DNA of 64,000 bases from Streptomyces pyxinicus (GTDB taxonomy: Bacteria; Actinomycetota; Actinomycetes; Streptomycetales; Streptomycetaceae): positions 62,001 to 126,000 of the forward strand of contig NZ_JANUGP010000026.1 in assembly GCF_024753135.1 (NCBI RefSeq), written 5' to 3'. The notes beneath the pieces were generated by a model. That model saw only the letters and a list, made by a program, of their open reading frames with translations, ran no database searches and had not been told where the DNA came from. The position numbers and the translations under genes were made by a program. Each line of letters opens with the position of its first letter. Within the stretch, counting starts at the first letter, position 1. This document shows positions 32,111-38,897 of this stretch, piece after piece.

Positions 32111-33306
32111 CGGTTCCTCGACCACCAGTCGAGCCGGACGCAGAGCTTTCCGCCGAGCCAGTGCTCGACCCAGTCGCCCAGCTCCAGCGGCGAGCAGTTG
32201 GCCGGGGGCTGGGTGACCGGCGTGGGGGTGGGGGTGGGGGTGGGGGTCGGCGTCGGCTCTTCGGTGCGGCCGTACAGGGCCGTCCGGTAGAGCTGCGCGG
32301 AGCGGGGGTTGCCGGCGCACTGCCAGACGCCGTGCGGGCAGTAGTCGGTGAGCGTGTTGTACAGCGGCCGGTGCTCGTCGATCCAGGCGAGCATCCGCTT
32401 CATGTACTCGGCGTTGTCGCCGTTGCGGAAGAGGCCCCACTCCGGGTACGAGACGGGCTTGCCGTGGGCCTTCGCGAAGTCCACGTGCTGCTGGAGGCCG
32501 TAGGGCTCCGTCACCTGCTGGTCGAAGGAGATCCCGGCCGGCTGGTCGTAGGAGTCCATGCCGATGATGTCGACCGTGTCGTCACCGGGGTAGCACTCGG
32601 TCCAGGGCACGGCGTCCCGGCCGCGGCTCGGGCTGAAGTCGAACCGGAACCGCTGGCCCGGCACCGCGCGCATGGTGGTGACGATCCGCTTCCAGTACGT
32701 CTTCCAGGCCGCCGGGTCCGGACCGCAGCGGTGCGTGTAGGTGGTGCCGTTCATCTCCCAGCCGAGCACGATCACCGTGTCCGGCACGTTCAGCGCGACC
32801 AGCCGTTCGGCAAGGGCCCGGAAGTGCTGGTCGAAGGCGCCGGCCGCGGCCTGCCGCAGCAGCAGCCGCACCTGGGAGTCGGACAGGTGCTCCTCGTTGC
32901 GCTCCTGCATCGGCACGTTGAGCACCAGCGTGCGGTCGAACTTCTCCAGCCGCCAGTGCGCCCAGACGTCCAGGAAGCCGGGCGGCCCCTCGATGTCCCG
33001 CCAGCGACCGCCGGGCAGATAGGTGTGGGCGACCTTCAGCTCGGTCCCGCCCAGCCACTGGCTCAGCTCGGCCATGCGCGCCACGCCGAGCGGCCCGGAG
33101 TCGAGAAAGGCCCCGAAGGGCGGGAGGGGCGGGGCGGTCGGGGAAACCGAGGGTGCCGGTGTCGTCGCGGGCGCCGCCGTCGGTGCGGGAGTGGGCGGGT
33201 CGGTGTTCCGGGCCACTCCCACCGCGGACCCCGGCCCGGCCGCCAGAACGACCGCCGCGACGGCCGCCGCCGCGAGCACGGTCATCCGTCGCCGCTGTGC
33301 AGCCAT
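32107..33306 (-). CDS. Secreted GH26-like glycoside hydrolase
   Basis: This 399-residue exported protein starts at ATG 33306 with GGAGAGGAGCAGGC upstream. The signal peptide (MAAQRRRMTVLAAAAVAAVV) is followed by a Pro/Thr/Ala linker and a catalytic domain. There GWEMNG (general acid/base type Glu) and YPEWGLF (nucleophile type Glu) resemble family 26 beta-mannanase and related folds. FSPSRGRDAVPWTECYPGDD and IIGMDSYDQ lie between them. A PTPTPT linker and a short Cys-containing C-terminal piece follow. It converges on the polysaccharide operon and may trim the polymer made there (inference). Confidence 0.8.
   Translation of the reverse strand: MAAQRRRMTVLAAAAVAAVVLAAGPGSAVGVARNTDPPTPAPTAAPATTPAPSVSPTAPPLPPFGAFLDSGPLGVARMAELSQWLGGTELKVAHTYLPGGRWRDIEGPPGFLDVWAHWRLEKFDRTLVLNVPMQERNEEHLSDSQVRLLLRQAAAGAFDQHFRALAERLVALNVPDTVIVLGWEMNGTTYTHRCGPDPAAWKTYWKRIVTTMRAVPGQRFRFDFSPSRGRDAVPWTECYPGDDTVDIIGMDSYDQPAGISFDQQVTEPYGLQQHVDFAKAHGKPVSYPEWGLFRNGDNAEYMKRMLAWIDEHRPLYNTLTDYCPHGVWQCAGNPRSAQLYRTALYGRTEEPTPTPTPTPTPTPVTQPPANCSPLELGDWVEHWLGGKLCVRLDWWSRNR
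32224..32246 (+). repeat. G-quadruplex-type repeat inside the GH26 linker
   Basis: Four G5 runs separated by single T residues (TGGGGG units) lie on the plus strand, which is the template strand of the GH26 gene. They encode its Pro-Thr linker. The pattern meets the usual definition of a stable G-quadruplex motif. Confidence 0.9.
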
Positions 33307-33503
33307 GCCTGCTCCTCTCCACATACTTCTCGTCGGCTCTCTCCTGCCTCCTCTGCTATTGACACACCGTCACATCAATATGGACGCCGCCCGCCCGGTT
33401 ACGACTTTCAGGTACGCCCGAACCGCCGCACGGCCGAACGGACGGCACCGGAAAACACGCGACCGCCACCGCCGGTACGGCGGTGGCGGTCGGCGGACCT
33501 GAT

Positions 33504-34301
33504 CTAGCGGTGGGTGCTGGACGACCTGCCCCGGCGGTACAGGACGGCACCGGCCGTGATCAGCGCGGCACTGGCCGCCGAGGTCGCGAGCATGGCCCGG
33601 GAGTCACTGCCCGTGTGCGGCAGGCTGGGCGGCGGCTTCGGATGCTCGTGCTCACCACCACCGGGAGGCGGGGTCTCCTCACCGCCGTACGGGGGCGGGG
33701 TCGACTCCTCACCGCCATACGGGGGCGGAGTCGTCTTGTCGCCGGACGGAGACGGAGTGGTCGTCTCCTCACCACCGTAGGGAGGCGGGGTCGACTCCTC
33801 CCCTCCGTACGCGGGCGGGGTGGTCTTCTCGTCACCGCCGTACGCGGGGGGAGTCGTCTTCTCCTCGCCCCCATACGCGGGCGGAGTCGTCTTCTCCTCA
33901 CCGCCATACGCCGGCGGAGTCGTCCGCTCGGTAGTGTGCGCCGGCGGGGTGTCGTCGTCGCCGTAGCCGCCGGAATGGCCGGCCGGGCTGGACGCGGACG
34001 GGCCGCCGTGGCCGGAGTCGTCAGCGCCGTACGAGCCGGTGCCGGTGTGGACCTCGTGATTGGCGCACGAGTTGGCGAAGGCCGGGTTCAGCAGGGCCGC
34101 CGCGTCCACGGAGTTGCCGCAGACGTTGACCGGCACGTTCACCGGGACCTCGACGTTGTTGCCGGAGAGCACACCGGCCGAGCCCTGGGCGGCGCCCTGC
34201 GCGCCCGTGTCGGCGAGCGCGGTGCCGCCGTACAAGGAGAGCACGCCCGTCGCCGCCGCCGCGGCGGCCACGACCATGCCCTTGCTGAGGGTCTGACGCA
34301 A
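33504..34301 (-). CDS. chpA: Wall-anchored long chaplin with a single chaplin domain
   Basis: This 265-residue protein is named by its position next to chpD-rdlA-rdlB. A signal peptide (1-30) leads to one chaplin domain (about 33-80; Cys61 and Cys79 in NVCGNSVDAAALLNPAFANSC). A long repetitive linker follows, with units such as TTPPAYGGEEK and STPPPYGGEE over about residues 115-215. The end is a sortase signal: LPHTG at 227-231, a hydrophobic segment and YRRGR. S. coelicolor ChpA-C carry two chaplin domains and LAXTG, so the single domain, Tyr-Gly-Gly repeats and LPHTG are unusual. It probably anchors short chaplins to peptidoglycan. Confidence 0.88.
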   Translation of the reverse strand: MRQTLSKGMVVAAAAAATGVLSLYGGTALADTGAQGAAQGSAGVLSGNNVEVPVNVPVNVCGNSVDAAALLNPAFANSCANHEVHTGTGSYGADDSGHGGPSASSPAGHSGGYGDDDTPPAHTTERTTPPAYGGEEKTTPPAYGGEEKTTPPAYGGDEKTTPPAYGGEESTPPPYGGEETTTPSPSGDKTTPPPYGGEESTPPPYGGEETPPPGGGEHEHPKPPPSLPHTGSDSRAMLATSAASAALITAGAVLYRRGRSSSTHR

Positions 34302-34418
34302 TGTCGTCGTCTTCCTGCTCGCAGAAGTGGGACGGCCGGCCTCGGAACGAAGAATGGGTCATTCGACGATCCGGGCCGGCCAGGACACCGCCGGTGGCTG
34401 GTGCGTGGTGGCGCGTCC

Positions 34419-34646
34419 TCAGTCGTTGACGCAGGTGTTGCCGAAGGCCGGGTTCAGCAGGCCGATGATGTCGACGGTGTTGCCGCAGATGTTGATCGGC
34501 ACGTGGACCGGGATCTGGACGACGTTGCCGGACAGGACGCCCGGGGAACCGACAGCCGCACCCTCGGCACCGGCGTCGGCGAAGGCCGGGGCGGCCATGC
34601 CCATGGCCAGGATGGCACCGGCGACGACAGCAACGCTCTTCTTCAT
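34419..34646 (-). CDS. chpD: Short chaplin ChpD
   Basis: This 75-residue chaplin has a signal peptide (MKKSVAVVAGAILAMGMAAP to AFA) and one chaplin domain. The domain has VGSPGVLSGN, VVQIPVHVPINICGN, DIIGLLNPAFGN and TCVND with both cysteines. GGAAGGGAACTTTC precedes the ATG. It assembles into the hydrophobic surface layer with other chaplins. It lies between the long chaplin and rdlA on the same strand, as in S. coelicolor. Confidence 0.92.
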   Translation of the reverse strand: MKKSVAVVAGAILAMGMAAPAFADAGAEGAAVGSPGVLSGNVVQIPVHVPINICGNTVDIIGLLNPAFGNTCVND

Positions 34647-34825
34647 GAAAGTTCCCTTCCTTGGGGTCATGCCCCGATGACGGCCATAACCGTGTGAGCA
34701 CGACGTGAACGGTCGTGGCACGGAACGAGAGATAGACGGAAAGCGCTTCGATAGAACGTGAACTGAGTGATAATCACTCGATCGCACGGTTTCCTCACGC
34801 GACATCCGCTCGCACCGCGTCCGGT

Positions 34826-34877
34826 GAAAAAAGGGGCCCGAGCAGTCCGCGAGACGATGCGGCGGACTGCCCGGGCC
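34826..34877 (-). terminator. Intrinsic terminator of rdlA
   Basis: A long hairpin (GGCCCG-A-GCAGTCCGC paired with GCGGACTGC-C-CGGGCC, 11-base loop) lies just past the rdlA stop. On the transcribed strand it is followed by CCTTTTTTCACC, a true T-run, which is uncommon in this genome type. Confidence 0.92.
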
Positions 34878-34889
34878 GGCCGAAACGGC

Positions 34890-35288
34890 TCAGCCTTCGC
34901 CGTTGGCCGAGAGAACCGAGAGGTCCTCCAGGACGTGCGAGATGGCACCGTCCCGCTTGGCGTTCGTGGAGTTGTCGGAGCACTGCTGCTGCAGGTGGTC
35001 CGACAGGATCGGGAGGTCCTGAACGGTGACGCCGATGAGCACGTCGACGGCGACGTCGACGTCCTGGATACCGACACACGGCTTGTTCAGGCTGCCCTGG
35101 ACCAGCGAGAGCTGCGGGCTCATGTCGCCCCGGGTCGCCGAGTTGCCGAACGACGACACGGCGCCGTTGCCATTCGCGACGGTCGGTCCGTCGTCGTTGC
35201 CGATGGCAAGCGCCTGCGGCGCGGCCGCCACCGCCATTCCCACGACAGAAGCGGCGGTCGCGGCGGCGACCATTGCCTTCTTGAGCAC
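34890..35288 (-). CDS. rdlA: Rodlin RdlA
   Basis: This 132-residue secreted rodlin starts at GTG 35288 with GAGGAAAGGAACGCGAA upstream. A signal peptide (VLKKAMVAAATAASVVGMAV to ALA) leads to the rodlin signature IGNDDGPTVANGNG and SFGNSATRGDMSPQ, then LVQGSLNKPCVGIQDVDV, LPILSDHLQQQCSDNST and a VLEDLSVLSANGEG end. Rodlins organise chaplin fibrils into the paired-rod pattern on aerial hyphae. It is transcribed divergently from rdlB, the arrangement known in S. coelicolor. Confidence 0.95.
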   Translation of the reverse strand: MLKKAMVAAATAASVVGMAVAAAPQALAIGNDDGPTVANGNGAVSSFGNSATRGDMSPQLSLVQGSLNKPCVGIQDVDVAVDVLIGVTVQDLPILSDHLQQQCSDNSTNAKRDGAISHVLEDLSVLSANGEG

Positions 35289-35534
35289 TTCGCGTTCCTT
35301 TCCTCGTAGCGACGCATGCCCTACGGCGAGATAAACCCGGCCCACCGGGAATGGTTGCGGCCATTCACCCGGTTGGCCGCAGGGCCCTCTGACGGGCCCG
35401 GAAATCGGCAAGTCGGACAAGCGCACCACCAGCCCGCGGCATCGTCCGAGGGAGTGAACGGGAGAAACCACAAGGGGCCGAAGGAGTTGACCAGAGAGCT
35501 CCGGTGACGGGGTTTCCTCAGAAAGGACAGGCCA
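35289..35534. promoter_or_regulatory. Divergent rdlA-rdlB promoter region
   Basis: The 246 bases between the two rodlin starts must contain both promoters. In S. coelicolor, chaplin and rodlin genes depend on the developmental sigma factor BldN; I cannot assign exact promoter boxes here. No coding frame is supported. Confidence 0.7.
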
Positions 35535-35939
35535 GTGATCAAGAAGTTTGTTGCGACTGCGGTTGTCGCCGCTTCCGCCATCGGCGCCTCCGCTGCCGCG
35601 GCACCGCAGGCGCTGGCGATCGGCAACGACGACGGCCCGACCGTCGCCAACGGGAACGCGGGCTGGCAGAGCTACGGCAACTCGGCCACGTACGGGAACA
35701 TGAGCCCCCAGATCGCGCTGATCCAGGGCTCGTTCAACAAGCCGTGCATCGCCCTGAACGACATTCCGATCGGCGTCGGCGCGCTCATCGGTGTCAACGT
35801 CCAGGACATCCCGATCCTCTCGGACCACATGCAGCAGCAGTGCACCGAGAACTCCTCCAACGTCAAGCGGGACGGCGCGCTGGCGCACCTGCTGGAGGAC
35901 GTGTCGATCCTGTCGGCGAACGGCGAGTCGGGCAGCTGA
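35535..35939 (+). CDS. rdlB: Rodlin RdlB
   Basis: This 134-residue secreted rodlin starts at GTG 35535 after GAAAGGACAGGCCA. A signal peptide (VIKKFVATAVVAASAIGASA to ALA) is followed by the same core as RdlA: IGNDDGPTVANGNA, SYGNSATYGNMSPQIAL, GSFNKPCIALNDIPI, DIPILSDHMQQQCTENSS and LEDVSILSANGESGS. Two cysteines are conserved with RdlA. It acts outside the cell in rodlet formation with chaplins. Confidence 0.95.
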   Translation: MIKKFVATAVVAASAIGASAAAAPQALAIGNDDGPTVANGNAGWQSYGNSATYGNMSPQIALIQGSFNKPCIALNDIPIGVGALIGVNVQDIPILSDHMQQQCTENSSNVKRDGALAHLLEDVSILSANGESGS

Positions 35940-35956
35940 TCCGAGGGTTCCGGGGA

Positions 35957-35985
35957 GCGGGTCGCCGGCTGGTCCGGCGGCCCGC
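35957..35985 (+). terminator. Terminator of rdlB
   Basis: A 12-base-pair hairpin (GCGGGTCGCCGG / CCGGCGGCCCGC, one G-T pair, 5-base loop) begins 18 bases after the rdlB stop and lies before the convergent ligase gene. Confidence 0.8.
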
Positions 35986-36015
35986 TCTCGCGTGTCCGGG
36001 GCCGGCTCCTCCGGT

Positions 36016-37935
36016 TCAGCGGCGGTACAGCTCCTCGATCCGGTCCGCGTAGGCGGCGGTCACCGCGTGCCGCTTCACCTTCAGCGAGGGCGTCAGCAGC
36101 CCGTTCTCCTCGGTGAACTCGCCCTCCACCAGGGCGAACGCCCGGATGGACTCGGCGCGGGAGACGGCCGCGTTGGCGTGGTCGACCGCCTTCTGCACGT
36201 CCGCCCGCAGCCTTTCGTCGCGCAGCAGTTCGGCGAGGGGGGTGTCCGCGGGCAGCTTGCGGACGGTCAGCCAGTGGGCCAGCGCCTCCGGGTCGAGGGT
36301 GATCAGGGCGGCGACGAAGGGCCGGTTGTCGCCGACGACCACGCACTGCCCGACGGGCGCCCGGCCGCGCAGCCGGTCCTCCAGGACGGCCGGGGAGACG
36401 TTCTTGCCGCCGGAGGTGACGAGGATGTCCTTCTTGCGGCCGGTGATGGTGAGGTAGCCGTCCTGGTCGAGGGCGCCGAGGTCGCCGGTGGCGAACCAGC
36501 CGTCGCTGAGGGCGGCCTCGGTGGCGGCCGGGTCGTTCCAGTACGCCCCGAAGACCACCGGGCCCCTGATCAGCACCTCCCCGTCGTCGGCGACGCGCAC
36601 CGAGACACCGGGTATGGGCAGGCCGACCGTGCCGGGGCGGGGGGCCAGCGGGGGTACGAGGGTGGCCGCGGCGCTGGTCTCGGTGAGGCCGTAGCCCTCG
36701 TAGACGACGATCCCGGCGGCGTGGAAGAACAGGTTGAGGTCGCGGTCGAGCGGGGAGCCGCCGCTGATGGCGTAGCGCAGCCGGCCGCCCAGTTCCCGCC
36801 GGATGCGCCGGTAGACCAGCAGGTCGTACAGGGCCCAGGCGGCGTAGAGGCCGGGTCCCGGGCCTTTTCCGGTGCCGGGGAACTTCTGCAGGTGGGCCTC
36901 GGCGAAACGGACGGCGATCCGCTCGGCCCGGTCGAAGGAGGCGGCCCGGCCGAGCCTCTCGGCGGTGGCGCGTCCGGTGTCGTGGATCTTCTCGAAGAGG
37001 TACGGCACCCCGACCAGGAAGGTGGGCCGGAACTCCTTGAGCGCGGGCCGCAGTTCGTCGGGCTTGACGCTCGGGAAGTGGCCGGTCTCGATGCGGGCCA
37101 GCAGACAGGCCAGTTGGAGGGTGCGGCCGAGGATGTGGGCGAGCGGCAGGAAGAGCAGGGTGGACGCCTGCTGCCCGGTGACGGCCTGGAAGACCGGGTG
37201 CAGGAGTTCGACGGTGTTGGCGGCCTCGGCGTGCAGGTTGGCGTGGGTGAGGACGCAGCCCTTGGGCCGGCCGGTGGTGCCGGAGGTGTAGCAGAGGGTG
37301 GCGACGGTGTCGGGGGTCAGGGCGCCTCGGCGCTTGGCGAGTTCGTCGTCCCCCACCTCCCGGCCGAGGGCGGCGAGATCGCGGAGGGCGCCTTCGTCGA
37401 GCTGCCACAGGCGCGGGGGGTTGCGGTGGCCGGCGGTGCCGGTGGTGACGGTGGCGGCGTTCTCGGTGGTCTCGGCGACGGCGAACCGGGCGCCGGAGTC
37501 GCGGACGATCCAGTCGACCTGGGCGGCGGAGGAGGTCGGGTAGAGGGGCACGGACTGGCCGCCGGCCGCCCAGATCGCGAAGTCCAGGACGGTCCACTCG
37601 TAGCGGGTGCGGGACATCACGGCGACCCGGCCGCCGGGTTCCAGGCCGGCGGCGATCAGTCCCTTGGCGACGGCGGTGACCGCGGCGGCGAAGGCGGTGG
37701 CCGTGACCGGCCGCCAGGCGCCCCGCTCCCGGCGGCGCAGCAGGACCGCGTCCGGGGTCTCGGCCGCGTGCGCGAAGGGCAGGTCGGCGAGGGAGCCGGT
37801 GGTGAGCGGGGGCGCGAGGGGTGCCGCGCGGGCCTCGCGCACGGTGCCCGTGGCGTCCCGGACCAGCTCCACCTCGCCCCGGGCTGCCAGGTCGGTGCGC
37901 TGCCGTGCCCGTTTCAGATCCCTGCGTACGCCCAT
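36016..37935 (-). CDS. Long-chain fatty-acid-CoA ligase (AMP-forming)
   Basis: This 639-residue protein of the adenylate-forming family resembles FadD15-type ligases. The AMP-binding P-loop-like motif CYTSGTTGRPKGC is near residue 213. Further motifs are YAISGGSPLDRDLN, GYGLTETSAAATL, the YWNDPAATEAALSDGWFATGDL hinge region and the GRKKDILVTSGGKNVSP motif with a Lys at the end. It activates long-chain fatty acids to acyl-CoA for beta-oxidation or lipid synthesis. It is a single gene, with a TTACT-CGTA-AGTAA palindrome about 50-65 bases upstream that may be a fatty-acid regulator site. Confidence 0.93.
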   Translation of the reverse strand: MGVRRDLKRARQRTDLAARGEVELVRDATGTVREARAAPLAPPLTTGSLADLPFAHAAETPDAVLLRRRERGAWRPVTATAFAAAVTAVAKGLIAAGLEPGGRVAVMSRTRYEWTVLDFAIWAAGGQSVPLYPTSSAAQVDWIVRDSGARFAVAETTENAATVTTGTAGHRNPPRLWQLDEGALRDLAALGREVGDDELAKRRGALTPDTVATLCYTSGTTGRPKGCVLTHANLHAEAANTVELLHPVFQAVTGQQASTLLFLPLAHILGRTLQLACLLARIETGHFPSVKPDELRPALKEFRPTFLVGVPYLFEKIHDTGRATAERLGRAASFDRAERIAVRFAEAHLQKFPGTGKGPGPGLYAAWALYDLLVYRRIRRELGGRLRYAISGGSPLDRDLNLFFHAAGIVVYEGYGLTETSAAATLVPPLAPRPGTVGLPIPGVSVRVADDGEVLIRGPVVFGAYWNDPAATEAALSDGWFATGDLGALDQDGYLTITGRKKDILVTSGGKNVSPAVLEDRLRGRAPVGQCVVVGDNRPFVAALITLDPEALAHWLTVRKLPADTPLAELLRDERLRADVQKAVDHANAAVSRAESIRAFALVEGEFTEENGLLTPSLKVKRHAVTAAYADRIEELYRR

Positions 37936-37986
37936 GACGGCTCCCGCTCGCGGCTCGTGCCCACAGGTCCTTACCGGAGCGTCAAC

Positions 37987-38000
37987 TTACTCGTAAGTAA
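37987..38000. promoter_or_regulatory. Candidate TetR-type operator upstream of the acyl-CoA ligase
   Basis: TTACT-CGTA-AGTAA is a perfect inverted repeat (extended by flanking partial matches), 52-65 bases upstream of the ligase ATG. It resembles sites of TetR-family fatty-acid regulators in actinobacteria; assignment is inference. Confidence 0.5.
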
Positions 38001-38042
38001 GGAAAGGTCAATGGGCCGGGACCGATTGGTGAGCGGTGGCGG

Positions 38043-38897
38043 TCAGGAGACGATGTCCTTGCGGGCGAAGCCCCGGAAGGCGAGGGCGGAGAGTATCAGG
38101 GCGTAGGTGACGGAGACGGCGGCGCCCTGGATCATGCCGGACCACTCCAGGTGGGGCTGGACGGCGTCGGCCCAGGCGAACTGCCAGTGCGCGGGGAGGA
38201 AGTCGCGCCAGTCGCCGAGGGCGGTGACGGCGTCCAGGACGTTGCCGACGATGGTCAGGCCGACCGCGCCGCCGACCGCGCCGAGCGGGGCGTCCGTCTT
38301 CGTGGACAGCCAGAACGCCAGCGCGGCGGTGACCAGTTGGGACACGAAGAGGTAGCCGACGGCGATCAGCAGCCGCTGGGCCGCGGTGCCGGTGTCGAGC
38401 GCGCCGCCGGTGGGGATCTGCAAGGGGCCCCAGCCGTAGGCGGCCGTGCCGACGGCGAGGGCCACGACCGGCAGCAGCACCATCGCGGCGAGGCTCATGC
38501 CGAGCGCGACGGCGAGCTTGGACCACAGCAGCCGGGCCCGGGGTACGGGGGCGGCCAGCAGATAGCGCAGCGAGGACCAGTTCGCCTCGGCGGCCACGGT
38601 GTCCCCGCAGAACAGGGCGACCGGGACGACCAGCAGGAAGCCCGCCGACACGAACAGGTTGACGGCGGCGAAGTTGGCGCCGGACGCGGTGGCCGTGTCC
38701 ATCAGGCTGACCTGGCTGTTGCGGCCGCCGGGGTCGCCGCCGACGGCGAAGGCGATCAGCAGCACGACGGGCAGCAGGGCGAGGATCGCGCCCATGACCA
38801 GGGTGCGGCGGCGCTTGAGCTGGCGGATCAGCTCCACCCGCAGGGGCAGGGTGCGGCCCGCCCGGTAGCCGGAGGCGACCTCGGTGAGCGTGCTCAT
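38043..38897 (-). CDS. ABC transporter permease (ABC-2 type)
   Basis: This 284-residue membrane protein has about six spans: TLVMGAILALLPVVLLIAFA, AAVNLFVSAGFLLVVPVALF, LGMSLAAMVLLPVVALAVGT, ALAFWLST and a last helix near SVTYALILSALAF. The N-terminal cytosolic part includes RVELIRQLKRRRT, as in ABC-2 permeases. It overlaps the stop of the hydrolase-ATPase fusion gene by four bases (ATGA), so it is the membrane partner of that ATPase. The substrate is unknown. Confidence 0.88.
   Translation of the reverse strand: MSTLTEVASGYRAGRTLPLRVELIRQLKRRRTLVMGAILALLPVVLLIAFAVGGDPGGRNSQVSLMDTATASGANFAAVNLFVSAGFLLVVPVALFCGDTVAAEANWSSLRYLLAAPVPRARLLWSKLAVALGMSLAAMVLLPVVALAVGTAAYGWGPLQIPTGGALDTGTAAQRLLIAVGYLFVSQLVTAALAFWLSTKTDAPLGAVGGAVGLTIVGNVLDAVTALGDWRDFLPAHWQFAWADAVQPHLEWSGMIQGAAVSVTYALILSALAFRGFARKDIVS

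Noticed and set aside
33504..34646. A second chaplin domain split by a frameshift in the long chaplin
   Set aside because: The frame is continuous from signal peptide through repeats to the sortase signal, and no second chaplin-like stretch is found in the other frames.
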